From Woeseiaceae bacterium (GTDB taxonomy: Bacteria > Pseudomonadota > Gammaproteobacteria > Steroidobacterales > Woeseiaceae), in the NCBI GenBank assembly GCA_024640365.1, contig JAHEFE010000014.1, positions 1-57,279 on the forward strand: a DNA stretch of 57,279 bases, in the 5' to 3' direction. The translations under genes were made by a program, and so were the position numbers. Under the pieces are notes generated by a model. The model saw nothing but the letters and a program-made list of their open reading frames with translations. It did not search any database and was not told the origin of the DNA. Shown here in pieces: positions 9,588 through 17,825 of the stretch (positions are counted from its first letter, which is position 1; each line of letters opens with the position of its first letter).

Positions 9588-9621
9588 CAGTGTGTGGCGT
9601 CAGCTACGGCGCCGCACACTG
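9588..9621. terminator. Shared hairpin between convergent lpdA and relA
   Basis: A 12-base-pair stem (9588-9599 with 9610-9621, one G-U wobble) with a ten-base loop sits where lpdA and relA converge. The relA stop codon lies in the loop, so the relA-side arm encodes its last residues. No U-run follows on either strand, so it may be a mutual processing stop or attenuating hairpin rather than a textbook intrinsic terminator. Confidence 0.5.
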
Positions 9622-11735
9622 ATTACATTTGATACCTGCTCAAGTCGGCTCATCACCCGAGCCAGTGATTCGAGTCCTGTAACTTCGATAGTCAGGTCAA
9701 TGCTGACTTGCATAGAAGGGCGATCACTGCCCGTTGCAAGACTCGTAACTCGCAAGTCCTCATCCGCAATAAGACCGCTGATATCTTTCAATAAACCTTG
9801 CCGGTCGTAGGCCAAAATTCCGAGATCAACTGGGTAGACAGCGTTATTCTCGCCGCCCCAGGCCACTTCAATAACTCGTTCCCGATGTTTCTGCAGAAGA
9901 TTGAGGAAGTTACCACAGTCCTGTCGGTGGATACTCACACCCCGACCCAACGTAATGTAGCCTGCAATTTGTTCCGGAGGCACCGGACGGCAACAGCGCG
10001 CGAATGTGCACATCAGGTCACCCACGCCACGTACCGAAATATCAGCCGTGTTATCCGTATCGGAATGCGGTTTGGCCCGTTTCTTCGGTATTAACTTATC
10101 AGGCAGCGTTCCGCGCAGGCGCTGCACAGCCGTTGCGATCACAGCAGCGGTGATATCGCCTGCACCCAGGGCGACATAGAGTTCGTCTGCATCCTGAAAC
10201 TTCAGATCATGAGCAACCTGGGCATGCGTCAGGTCCTTTATGGTCAGGCGGGCAAATTCGCGCTCAACTATTTCTCGCCCGTGCCTCCTGTTCTGATCTT
10301 TATCCTGTAATCGAAACCAGCTGCGAACTTTATTTTTGCTGCGTGCTGATACGAGGTAGCCGAGTTGCGGGCTTAACCAGTCTCTACTGGGGCTGGGCTC
10401 CTTCGCTGTGATAATTTCGATCTTGTCGCCATTTTTTACCTGGTACGTAAGAGGAACGATACGCCCGTTGATTTTCGCCCCCCGACAGCGATGCCCAACT
10501 TGGGTGTGCACGTGATAGGCAAAGTCCAGTGGTGTCGCGCCCGCAGGCATTTCTACTACGTCGCCTTTCGGGCTAATGGCATAAACCCGATCTTCAAAGA
10601 CATCTTCACGAACCCGTTCCAACAGATCGGTATCCTTATCTGTCGGTTCCAGAAGCTGGCGCAATAGTTGAATCTTTTGATCGTAAGCAGGAGCGGAGGG
10701 GCCGCCTTCCTTGTAGCGCCAGTGCGCTGCCACACCCAGTTCCGCGTGGCGGTGCATTTCATGCGTCCTGATCTGTACCTCAAGGATTTGGCCGCCGGGA
10801 CCAATGATGGCGGTGTGCAGTGACTGGTAAAGATTCTCCTTTGGATTGGCGATGTAGTCGTCGAACTCGCCTGGCAAATAAGGCCACAGGCTATGGACTA
10901 TGCCTAGCACCGTGTAGCATTGCTTGACGTCGTCGACCAGCACCCGCACGGCACGAATGTCGAAAATGCTTTCTAGCCCACCACCCTTGCGCTGCATTTT
11001 GCGCCAAATGCTGTAGATGTGTTTCGGTCGTCCGGCCACGTTCGCCTGTATGTCATTCGCCACCAATTCAGCCTGCAATTCCACCTTGATATTATCTATG
11101 AAAATCTCGCGTTCCTGGCGACGCTCCTTCAATTGCCTGGCGATCTCGCGGTAGGTGTCCGGCTGCAGAAATCGAAAGGCCAAATCCTCCAGCTCCCATT
11201 TCAGCTGCCAGACACCCAGTCTACTGGCCAACGGGGCATAAATTTCACGTGTTTCCAGGGCCAGAGCCTGCAAGGTCCCTTCGTCAAGGTTCTTTGCGAT
11301 TCGTAATCGGTAAAGTTGCTCTGCAATGCGGATCAGGACGAGGCGGACGTCGGATACCACTGCCAGTAACATTTTCCGCAAAGCATCGGATTGCTGGGTA
11401 GCGAGTGCTTCGCCTGGTTTCCAGTCTTTGGGCAGCGAAAAACGACCCAGTTGCACGAGCCCGGAAATAATCGTGGCCAATTCATCGCCAAACTGTGCGC
11501 TGAGCTCTTCGGCGCTCAGCAATCCTTCGCGAGCGAGGGGATACAATGCCGCTGCATGGCGTAAAATAGGCGGTAGTTCGATAGATTGTAATATTTCCGC
11601 AATGGCAGCCCCTTCGGCGATCAAAGCCGAATCTGCGGAGTTTGCAGACCGACTGGCCAGGAAGGTGGTCACCGAGGCGAGCAACTTCTCTGTTTCAGGG
11701 CCTTTCTGCTGTGAATTTTGATCTTCCAGAGCCAT
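9600..11735 (-). CDS. relA: GTP pyrophosphokinase, (p)ppGpp synthetase I
   Basis: A 711-residue long RelA/SpoT homologue that makes (p)ppGpp on amino-acid-starved ribosomes. The N-terminal hydrolase domain is degenerate: where SpoT/Rel has an intact His-Asp pair this protein reads RHAAALYPLA, as in monofunctional RelA. The synthetase domain is intact (FDIRAVRVLV, NPKENLYQSLHT, EVQIRT, AELGVAAHWRYKEG). A TGS domain follows (VYAISPKGDVVEMPAGATPLDFAY), then helical, zinc-finger-like (CTFARCCRPVP) and C-terminal ACT regions. It should be synthesis-only. It is divergent from the yfaZ-like gene and convergent with lpdA; no SpoT gene is in the window. Confidence 0.96.
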   Translation of the reverse strand: MALEDQNSQQKGPETEKLLASVTTFLASRSANSADSALIAEGAAIAEILQSIELPPILRHAAALYPLAREGLLSAEELSAQFGDELATIISGLVQLGRFSLPKDWKPGEALATQQSDALRKMLLAVVSDVRLVLIRIAEQLYRLRIAKNLDEGTLQALALETREIYAPLASRLGVWQLKWELEDLAFRFLQPDTYREIARQLKERRQEREIFIDNIKVELQAELVANDIQANVAGRPKHIYSIWRKMQRKGGGLESIFDIRAVRVLVDDVKQCYTVLGIVHSLWPYLPGEFDDYIANPKENLYQSLHTAIIGPGGQILEVQIRTHEMHRHAELGVAAHWRYKEGGPSAPAYDQKIQLLRQLLEPTDKDTDLLERVREDVFEDRVYAISPKGDVVEMPAGATPLDFAYHVHTQVGHRCRGAKINGRIVPLTYQVKNGDKIEIITAKEPSPSRDWLSPQLGYLVSARSKNKVRSWFRLQDKDQNRRHGREIVEREFARLTIKDLTHAQVAHDLKFQDADELYVALGAGDITAAVIATAVQRLRGTLPDKLIPKKRAKPHSDTDNTADISVRGVGDLMCTFARCCRPVPPEQIAGYITLGRGVSIHRQDCGNFLNLLQKHRERVIEVAWGGENNAVYPVDLGILAYDRQGLLKDISGLIADEDLRVTSLATGSDRPSMQVSIDLTIEVTGLESLARVMSRLEQVSNVISVRRRS

Positions 11736-11766
11736 CTATCTATTCTGCGGTGGTGTTACATATTGC

Positions 11767-11779
11767 GATAACCGTTATC
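11767..11779. promoter_or_regulatory. Perfect palindrome in the relA/yfaZ divergent gap
   Basis: GATAACCGTTATC is a perfect inverted repeat (six-base arms, one-base centre) lying in the 109-base gap that must hold promoters for both relA and the outer membrane protein gene. Its place suggests an operator, but no known regulator motif is matched with confidence. Confidence 0.3.
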
Positions 11780-11844
11780 ATACGCGCAGTTTATTGCCCG
11801 CTGACGGATAGTCGTTAGCCTATAGTTTTTATCAGGATGTGAAA

Positions 11845-12420
11845 ATGAAAAAGTTTTGCTTAGGAGCTCTGCTGGTTCTGGCTTCCATGTCACAAATTGC
11901 GGCAGCACAGGGGATGAATTCCTATTTTGACTTGAATCTCAACTCTGACACTGTCCGTGGTAGCTATGCCACGCGGCTCTCGAATCCCAATTTGCAGATG
12001 GGCGCCGGTTGGTTGCATCACCAGGATAAGGGTGACATCGGGCACCTTGGCTTGCACCTGGTCGATTCCGCCGGTAGCAACAACAGTAATTTGATAGCTG
12101 GTATCGGCGCACGATTGCTTTATATCAAGAACGACGGATCGAATGCTAACGGAACAGCTATTGGCGTTGGTGGTTTCTTTCGCTATGTATTCCCGGATTA
12201 CGATCGAATCAGTATCGGTGGTCACGGCTACTTTGCGCCCGACGTAGTCGCGTTCGGTGATGTCAGCCGTTATCAGGAGATAGAGGGCCGTATCAGCTAC
12301 AACGTGCTCCCGGACGGAGATTTCTATCTTGGTTTTCGCGCCGCTCGTGCCAACTTCGATGGCAGTGGCTCGACCAATTTTAACAGTGGATTACTTTTTG
12401 GAATGCAGTTGCGATTCTAA
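11845..12420 (+). CDS. YfaZ-family outer membrane protein
   Basis: A 191-residue secreted protein. ATG 11845 is preferred over GTG 11839 because only the ATG has proper spacing from the AGGA site. A signal peptide covers about the first 22 residues (cut after AAA/AQ). The mature part has alternating polar and hydrophobic residues with many Gly/Asn turns and ends in QLRF, a C-terminal Phe typical of beta-barrels inserted by BamA. The pattern fits the YfaZ family of small outer membrane barrels, whose function is not established. It stands between relA and yebC with its own upstream gap. Confidence 0.75.
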   Translation: MKKFCLGALLVLASMSQIAAAQGMNSYFDLNLNSDTVRGSYATRLSNPNLQMGAGWLHHQDKGDIGHLGLHLVDSAGSNNSNLIAGIGARLLYIKNDGSNANGTAIGVGGFFRYVFPDYDRISIGGHGYFAPDVVAFGDVSRYQEIEGRISYNVLPDGDFYLGFRAARANFDGSGSTNFNSGLLFGMQLRF

Positions 12421-12459
12421 TTGCGACTGAATTTGACTCAGGATTGAAAAGATAAAAAT

Positions 12460-13203
12460 ATGGCCGGACATAGTAAGTGGGCGAATATTCAGCACCGCAA
12501 AGGCGCCCAGGATAAAAAGCGCGGCAAATTATTTACCAAGTTGATTCGCGAGGTAACTATAGCTGCCCGTATGGGTGGGGGTGATTTGATGTCGAATCCG
12601 CGCTTGCGTTTGGCGGTCGATAAGGCCAAAGCGCAAAGCATGCCAAAAGATAATATCGAACGCGCCATAAAGCGCGGTTCAGGCGATTTGGACGGTGCGG
12701 ATTACATCGAGATTCGTTATGAGGGTTATGGGCCAGGCGGATCCGCCGTAATGGTCGATTGCATGACGGACAACCGTAATCGCACCGTCGCCGAAGTGCG
12801 TCACGCATTTAACAAGTATGGTGGCAACCTCGGTGCTGATGGTTCCGTAGGTTATCTGTTTAACCACGTCGGTTCGCTTTACTATCCCGCCGGCAGTGAT
12901 GAAGACGCGATCATGGAAGCCGCCATCGAGAGCGGCGCCGAGGATATTGTCGTTGATGAAGACAAGTCTATTGAGGTCATCACCGATCCGGCCGAATTTG
13001 AAAACGTTCGCAATGCGATGGTCAAGGCAAATCTGGAACCGGAAGAAGCAGAACTAACTATGCGTGCATCGACGAGCGCTGTTCTCGGCCTGGATGAGGC
13101 GTCTACCATGGTCAAGTTGCTAGAAACTCTGGAGGATCTGGATGACGTCCAGAACGTCTACAGCAACGCCGATATTCCTGAAGATGTACTCGCACAGCTT
13201 TGA
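12460..13203 (+). CDS. yebC: YebC/PmpR-family DNA-binding or translation-associated protein
   Basis: A 247-residue protein beginning [18 protein letters not shown], the invariant start of the YebC/TACO1 family. The three-domain fold can be followed through [20 protein letters not shown] and the acidic C-terminal part. Members have been described as transcription regulators (PmpR) and, in recent work, as factors helping ribosomes at difficult stretches. It heads the conserved yebC-ruvCAB cluster; ruvC starts eight bases after its stop. Confidence 0.96.
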   Translation: MAGHSKWANIQHRKGAQDKKRGKLFTKLIREVTIAARMGGGDLMSNPRLRLAVDKAKAQSMPKDNIERAIKRGSGDLDGADYIEIRYEGYGPGGSAVMVDCMTDNRNRTVAEVRHAFNKYGGNLGADGSVGYLFNHVGSLYYPAGSDEDAIMEAAIESGAEDIVVDEDKSIEVITDPAEFENVRNAMVKANLEPEEAELTMRASTSAVLGLDEASTMVKLLETLEDLDDVQNVYSNADIPEDVLAQL

Positions 13204-13211
13204 GGGAAGGT

Positions 13212-13733
13212 GTGACTAAGACGATACGCATACTGGGTATCGATCCAGGATCCCGCTTGACCGGATTTGCGATTCTTGACTTTGAGGGTGACAAAGCGAT
13301 CTACGTAGCGAGTGGCACCGTTAAGAGCATCACGGGCGAATTTAACGATCGCCTACGAGAGATTTTCGAGGCTGTTCGTAATCTTGTCGAAGAGTTTGAA
13401 CCGCAAGTGGTCTCTATTGAGAGTATTTTTGTCCACCGCAGCGCGAGCAGTGCGTTAAAGCTGGGTCACGCACGGTCTGCAGCGATTTGCGCGACCTTTG
13501 GTTATGACATCGATGTGTACGAATACGCGCCGCGTGAAATAAAGCAGGCAATTGTTGGTACAGGTGCAGCAACCAAAGAACAGGTACAGCATATGGTGAT
13601 GTCGTTGCTCAGTCTCGAGGGCAGGCCGGCACCTGACGCTGCGGATGCGCTCGCAACAGCACTATGCCATGGTTTTCAGCGCCGATTACGGTCTGTCCTG
13701 GGAGAAAAGGTTGGGGGAGCACGCAGAAGATGA
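13212..13733 (+). CDS. ruvC: Holliday junction endodeoxyribonuclease RuvC
   Basis: A 173-residue resolvase that nicks Holliday junctions moved by RuvAB. GTG 13212 is chosen over the in-frame TTG at 13200 because a GAGGG site lies about six bases before it and the product then starts just before the ILGIDPG strand. The catalytic acids of the RNase H fold are visible: Asp in GIDPGS, Glu in SIESIF, and the C-terminal Asp pair in APDAADALATA. Length equals E. coli RuvC (173). It overlaps ruvA by an ATGA. Confidence 0.96.
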   Translation: MTKTIRILGIDPGSRLTGFAILDFEGDKAIYVASGTVKSITGEFNDRLREIFEAVRNLVEEFEPQVVSIESIFVHRSASSALKLGHARSAAICATFGYDIDVYEYAPREIKQAIVGTGAATKEQVQHMVMSLLSLEGRPAPDAADALATALCHGFQRRLRSVLGEKVGGARRR

Positions 13734-14320
13734 TTGGATCAATTCGGGGACGTGTCATTTCGAAGCAGCCTCCGGCACTCGTTATTGAGTGCGGCGGAAT
13801 CGGCTACGAGGTCGAAACTCCAATGTCGACTTTTTTCAGCCTGCCGGCAGTTGGTAAAGACGTTTTTCTGTCCATACACATGGTCGTGCGTGAAGACGCA
13901 CAGAATTTATACGGCTTTGCGACTGAGCAAGAACGGGCATTATTTCGGCAGCTCTTAAAAATCAGTGGTGTAGGCGCACGCATGGGGCTGGCCATTCTGT
14001 CGGGAATGAGTGTTACCGAATTTCATCGCTGCGTGGAATACGAAGATGCTGCGATGTTGGTAAAGGTTCCCGGTGTCGGTAAAAAGACGGCAGAGCGCTT
14101 GATTATCGAAATGCGTGATCGGATTGACCGCACGGTGGCGACAACGATCAACGTCGCTGGCGCGGAAGGCGCTTCTGATGCTCGAAGTGAGGCATTTAAT
14201 GCGTTACTGTCACTTGGCTACAAACCTGTAGAGATAACACGACTATTGGGCAAGCTGGAAGGCGACTCGCTGACGGCGGAAGATATGATCAGGCAAGCAC
14301 TACGACGGGCGGCTAAATAA
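13730..14320 (+). CDS. ruvA: Holliday junction branch migration protein RuvA
   Basis: A 196-residue protein that binds four-way junctions as a tetramer and loads RuvB. The ATG 13730 overlaps the ruvC stop by four bases and gives the canonical MIGSIRGRV start; longer in-frame starts run back into ruvC. The OB-fold domain I comes first, then two helix-hairpin-helix motifs (KISGVGARMGLAIL and VPGVGKKTAERLI), and the C-terminal RuvB-contacting domain III from about 150 after a flexible linker. Confidence 0.97.
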   Translation: MIGSIRGRVISKQPPALVIECGGIGYEVETPMSTFFSLPAVGKDVFLSIHMVVREDAQNLYGFATEQERALFRQLLKISGVGARMGLAILSGMSVTEFHRCVEYEDAAMLVKVPGVGKKTAERLIIEMRDRIDRTVATTINVAGAEGASDARSEAFNALLSLGYKPVEITRLLGKLEGDSLTAEDMIRQALRRAAK

Positions 14321-14323
14321 GTC

Positions 14324-15373
14324 ATGGCAAGCATAGAGCACGATCGATTGACCAGTGGTCAATTAAGCAAGGACGAGGAATCCTTTGACCGGGAGATTCG
14401 TCCACGCAAACTTGCGGACTATGTAGGTCAACCAAGCGTCAAAGAGCAGATGAATATTTTCATCACTGCCGCCCGCAATCGGAGCGAGGCTCTTGATCAC
14501 GTGCTTATTTTTGGCCCGCCAGGATTAGGTAAGACGACTCTTGCTCACATTATTGCCAACGAGATGGGCGTAAACATGCGCCAGACGTCCGGGCCCGTTC
14601 TGGAACGGCCGGGCGACCTGGCAGCGATCCTGACCAATCTTGAGCCGCATGACGTCCTTTTCGTTGACGAGATCCACCGTCTAAGTCCGGTTGTTGAAGA
14701 AGTGCTCTATCCGGCAATGGAGGATTTTCAGCTCGATATCATGATCGGTGAAGGGCCTGCGGCGCGCTCTATCAAACTCGACCTGCCACCGTTCACGCTA
14801 GTAGGTGCTACTACTCGAGCCGGATTGTTAACGTCACCACTGCGGGACCGCTTTGGCATCGTGCAACGCCTGGAATTTTATTCAACAACGGAACTCAGCT
14901 CGATAGCGACACGCGCCGCGGCAATCTGGGACTTACCCATCAAAGACGGTGGTGCTCGGCAGATTGCTGGCCGCGCCCGCGGCACACCGCGCGTAGCAAA
15001 TCGACTGCTCAGACGCGTGCGAGATTTTGCCGAAGTGCAGGGCGATGGCGTCGTTACCGAAGAAATAGCGATTGCGGCTATGGACTTGCTGCAAGTTGAC
15101 CCGCATGGCTTTGACGCGATGGACAGGCGGCTGCTTCTTACGATCATCGAAAAGTTCGATGGCGGGCCCGTGGGTGTAGAAAGCCTGGCTGCAGCCATCG
15201 GCGAGGAGCGTGGCACCATTGAGGATGTGATTGAGCCGTTTCTGATTCAGCAGGGTTTTATGATGCGTACCGCACGCGGCCGCGTAGCTACCCGCAATGC
15301 GTATCTGCACTTTGGCTTGAGGGCTCCGGACCGCGAGCCTGTCCCGGAATTGCCGCTATTCGACAAAGCCTGA
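14324..15373 (+). CDS. ruvB: Holliday junction branch migration ATPase RuvB
   Basis: A 349-residue AAA+ helicase motor. The Walker A motif GPPGLGKTT, Walker B VDEIHR, sensor 1 GATTRAG, and arginine finger LRDRFG are all present, followed by the C-terminal winged-helix domain (HFGLRAP near the end). It follows ruvA by three bases and completes the ruvCAB operon used in recombination repair. Confidence 0.98.
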   Translation: MASIEHDRLTSGQLSKDEESFDREIRPRKLADYVGQPSVKEQMNIFITAARNRSEALDHVLIFGPPGLGKTTLAHIIANEMGVNMRQTSGPVLERPGDLAAILTNLEPHDVLFVDEIHRLSPVVEEVLYPAMEDFQLDIMIGEGPAARSIKLDLPPFTLVGATTRAGLLTSPLRDRFGIVQRLEFYSTTELSSIATRAAAIWDLPIKDGGARQIAGRARGTPRVANRLLRRVRDFAEVQGDGVVTEEIAIAAMDLLQVDPHGFDAMDRRLLLTIIEKFDGGPVGVESLAAAIGEERGTIEDVIEPFLIQQGFMMRTARGRVATRNAYLHFGLRAPDREPVPELPLFDKA

Positions 15374-15407
15374 ACTCAGATAACGCCGTTAGCTGGAGGA
15401 GCCTTCT

Positions 15408-15833
15408 TTGACGTCCAACACCAGGCAGCAGATATTTTCCTGGCCGGTTCGCGTGTACTACGAAGATACTGACGCGCAAGGTCTGGTCTATTTCGCCAAC
15501 TACTTTAAATTTATGGAACGGGCTCGCAGTGAATGGCTGCGCTCACTGGGCTTTCAGCAAGATTGCTTCATGGAACAAGAGCGCCGTTTTTTTGTCGTTG
15601 TAAATACTCAGGCAAGGTTTATAGTGCCGGCCAAATTTAACGAGATGCTGGCCGTGACGGTACGGATCACCGCGAAGTCCCGGGCCACATTTGAGATCGA
15701 ACAAAATATCTACCGAGATACACTGAAGGGCGATTTGCTATGCAGCGGACAGGTTAAAGTTGCCTGTTTAAATGCGGATACATTGAAACCCGTTCGTCTG
15801 CCAGAATTAATATTGAAGGAAAGCAAAACATGA
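15408..15833 (+). CDS. ybgC: Tol-Pal system-associated acyl-CoA thioesterase
   Basis: A 141-residue hotdog-fold thioesterase. The start is TTG, supported by a strong GGAGGA site seven bases upstream. The catalytic YEDTDAQGLVYFANYFKFMERAR segment of the 4-hydroxybenzoyl-CoA thioesterase/YbgC family lies near residues 18-40 (catalytic Asp in the DTDAQG stretch). YbgC hydrolyses short acyl-CoA or acyl-ACP and is linked to phospholipid metabolism at the inner membrane. It is the first gene of the tol-pal operon and overlaps tolQ by an ATGA. Confidence 0.95.
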   Translation: MTSNTRQQIFSWPVRVYYEDTDAQGLVYFANYFKFMERARSEWLRSLGFQQDCFMEQERRFFVVVNTQARFIVPAKFNEMLAVTVRITAKSRATFEIEQNIYRDTLKGDLLCSGQVKVACLNADTLKPVRLPELILKESKT

Positions 15834-16519
15834 CTACAGACATGTCATTCATGAGCCTGGTGACAGGTGCGAGTTTTACGGTGCAGATTGTTCTGCTGCT
15901 GTTATTGCTTGCGTCGTTCATGTCCTGGACCATCATCTTTAACAAACGCAAGCTGATTCGTCGTTCCAAGGAGGCCTCGGATGATTTTGAAGCGAGCTTC
16001 TGGTCGGGTGGTGACCTGACCACGATATATCGCAACGCGACGCGGCAAAAAGGGGGCACGATTGGCATGTCCAGCATTTTTGAAGCGGGCTTCAGAGAGT
16101 TCAGCCGACTTGGGGAACAAGATGACATTTCTCCGGACAAGCTGGTGGAAGAGTGCCGGCGCGCAATGCACGTTGCGCAGATGCGGGAAGTCGATCGCCT
16201 CGAGCTCAGTCTGGCCACTCTCGCGACGGTTGGCTCTACGAGTCCTTACGTGGGCTTGTTCGGCACCGTCTGGGGCATTATGAATTCGTTTCGGGCCCTG
16301 GGTAACGTTCAGTCAGCAACGTTGGCGATGGTTGCCCCCGGTATTGCAGAAGCGTTGGTCGCCACGGCAATGGGCTTGTTTGCGGCGATTCCGGCAGTGA
16401 TCGCTTATAACCGCTACGCCGACCAGGTAGGTCGCCTCGAAATTCGCTACGACAGCTTTAGTGAGGAGTTCACCAGCATTCTGCAGCGACACGCGCATCG
16501 AGGCCGGAAGGAGGCCTGA
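15830..16519 (+). CDS. tolQ: Tol-Pal energy-transducing channel subunit TolQ
   Basis: A 229-residue inner membrane protein of the MotA/TolQ/ExbB family. One transmembrane helix lies near the N-terminus (about 15-37), followed by a cytoplasmic loop and two further helices from about 130 to 195 in which the conserved GLFGTVWGIMNSF and APGIAEALVATAMGLFAAIPA stretches are seen. With TolR it uses proton flow to drive TolA during cell division. It overlaps ybgC by four bases and is one base from tolR. Confidence 0.97.
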   Translation: MTTDMSFMSLVTGASFTVQIVLLLLLLASFMSWTIIFNKRKLIRRSKEASDDFEASFWSGGDLTTIYRNATRQKGGTIGMSSIFEAGFREFSRLGEQDDISPDKLVEECRRAMHVAQMREVDRLELSLATLATVGSTSPYVGLFGTVWGIMNSFRALGNVQSATLAMVAPGIAEALVATAMGLFAAIPAVIAYNRYADQVGRLEIRYDSFSEEFTSILQRHAHRGRKEA

Positions 16520-16520
16520 C

Positions 16521-16964
16521 ATGGCAACGACGAGGCGCAAGCGCAAATTGATGGGCGATATTAACGTCGTCCCCTACATCGACGTGATGCTCGTACTGCT
16601 TATCATTTTTATGGTCACCGCGCCGCTGCTGACCCAGGGCGTCAAGGTTGAGCTGCCAAAAGCGGGTGCAGAGCCGATTGCGGACGTGCCAAATCACCCC
16701 CCACTGGTCTTGAGCGTCGATGCTGAAGGCAACCTGTACCTCAACAGGGGTGACAACAAGAACGAACCAACAGATGCCCAGACGGTAATAGCGACGACGG
16801 CAGCGATTCTTCGCAATCGGCCGCAGACGCCAATTTTGGTCAAGGCAGACAAGAAGGTTCCTTACGGAAATGTGGTTGGTGCAATGGTGTTGTTGCAGCG
16901 TGGCGGAGCGAACCAGGTAGGGTTCGTAACCGATCCGCTGGATGAATATCCGGTACCCAAGTAG
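16521..16964 (+). CDS. tolR: Tol-Pal energy-transducing subunit TolR
   Basis: A 147-residue ExbD/TolR protein. ATG 16521 is one base after the tolQ stop with a GGAGG-like site inside tolQ. A basic cytoplasmic N-terminus (TTRRKRK) precedes the single transmembrane helix NVVPYIDVMLVLLIIFMV, which carries the conserved proton-path Asp. The periplasmic domain that dimerises and binds peptidoglycan makes up the rest. Confidence 0.97.
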   Translation: MATTRRKRKLMGDINVVPYIDVMLVLLIIFMVTAPLLTQGVKVELPKAGAEPIADVPNHPPLVLSVDAEGNLYLNRGDNKNEPTDAQTVIATTAAILRNRPQTPILVKADKKVPYGNVVGAMVLLQRGGANQVGFVTDPLDEYPVPK

Positions 16965-16966
16965 CG

Positions 16967-17794
16967 TTGACAGTGTTCAAGCAAATTACCGAGCAAGCTC
17001 TTTCCATCGTAATGGCCGTGCTGCTGCACGCGGTGCTGCTCGTCGTCATGGTCTACGGTTTTGACTTTTCGCGGCCGCCACAACCCGTCATATTGCTGGC
17101 TGTGAAGGCAACCCTGGTTAAAGAGGAATCTCCAAAACCCGAACCACAGCCGGTCAAAGAGGTTGAACCGGAACCGGAACCGGAACCAGAACCAGTCATT
17201 GATACCACTCAAGATGACATAGCAGCAGCGGAAGACCTAAAGCGCCAGGAAGACCTGAAGGTCGAGCAGCAGCGTGTTGCTGCTGATAATGCTCGCAAGG
17301 AAAAGCAGCGGATTGCGGCGGAGAAAAAACGCCAGGAGCAAGAAGCAGCCGCTCGCAAGAAACGTGAACAAGAAGCTGAGCGGAAGCGTCAGGAAGACCT
17401 TGCGAAACAGCGGGCGGAAAATGAGCGCAAGAAACGTGAAGCTGAGGAAGCGCAACGTAAAGCTCTGTTTCAACGCGAACTTGACGAGGAGGAGGCATTG
17501 CAGGACGTTCTCAATTCCGATCTTCGCTCCCAGTACTACGCTGCGATCATGCAGAAAATCATGCGTAACTGGGCGCGGCCGCCATCCGCACAGCCAGGGG
17601 TGGAGTGTGTCGTCAACGTACGACTTGCCCCAAATGGTGATGTCATAAATGTTAGGATAGAAAGCTGCAACGGTGACGATGCTGTAAAACGATCAGTGGA
17701 AGCGGCTGTTTATAAAGCCTCTCCATTGCCGACAGCGCCAGATCCGCGCTTGTTCAAGCGTGACTTGCAGATCGGATTTAAACCTGAACAATAG
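16967..17794 (+). CDS. tolA: Tol-Pal cell envelope spanning protein TolA
   Basis: A 275-residue protein linking TolQR to Pal and TolB. An N-terminal transmembrane helix (about 13-33) is followed by a Pro-Glu-Pro stretch with five EP units (about 50-72), a long charged Ala/Lys/Arg/Glu coiled coil (about 85-175), and a TonB-like C-terminal domain from about 180 containing the paired Cys of VECVVNVRL and IESCNGD. The listed start is TTG 16967, two bases after the tolR stop; GTG 16973 in the same frame is equally possible, and neither has a good ribosome binding site. Confidence 0.94.
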   Translation: MTVFKQITEQALSIVMAVLLHAVLLVVMVYGFDFSRPPQPVILLAVKATLVKEESPKPEPQPVKEVEPEPEPEPEPVIDTTQDDIAAAEDLKRQEDLKVEQQRVAADNARKEKQRIAAEKKRQEQEAAARKKREQEAERKRQEDLAKQRAENERKKREAEEAQRKALFQRELDEEEALQDVLNSDLRSQYYAAIMQKIMRNWARPPSAQPGVECVVNVRLAPNGDVINVRIESCNGDDAVKRSVEAAVYKASPLPTAPDPRLFKRDLQIGFKPEQ

Positions 17795-17825
17795 ACTACT
17801 CATGGATACCAGGCGGACGCACCCA

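Noticed and set aside
9600..11735. Missing His-Asp motif in the RelA hydrolase domain
   Set aside because: Degeneration of this domain is normal for RelA-type synthetases in gammaproteobacteria.
17161..17200. Tandem GAACCG/GAACCA hexamers
   Set aside because: They encode the Pro-Glu stretch of TolA, normal for this protein, and are not a mobile or regulatory repeat.
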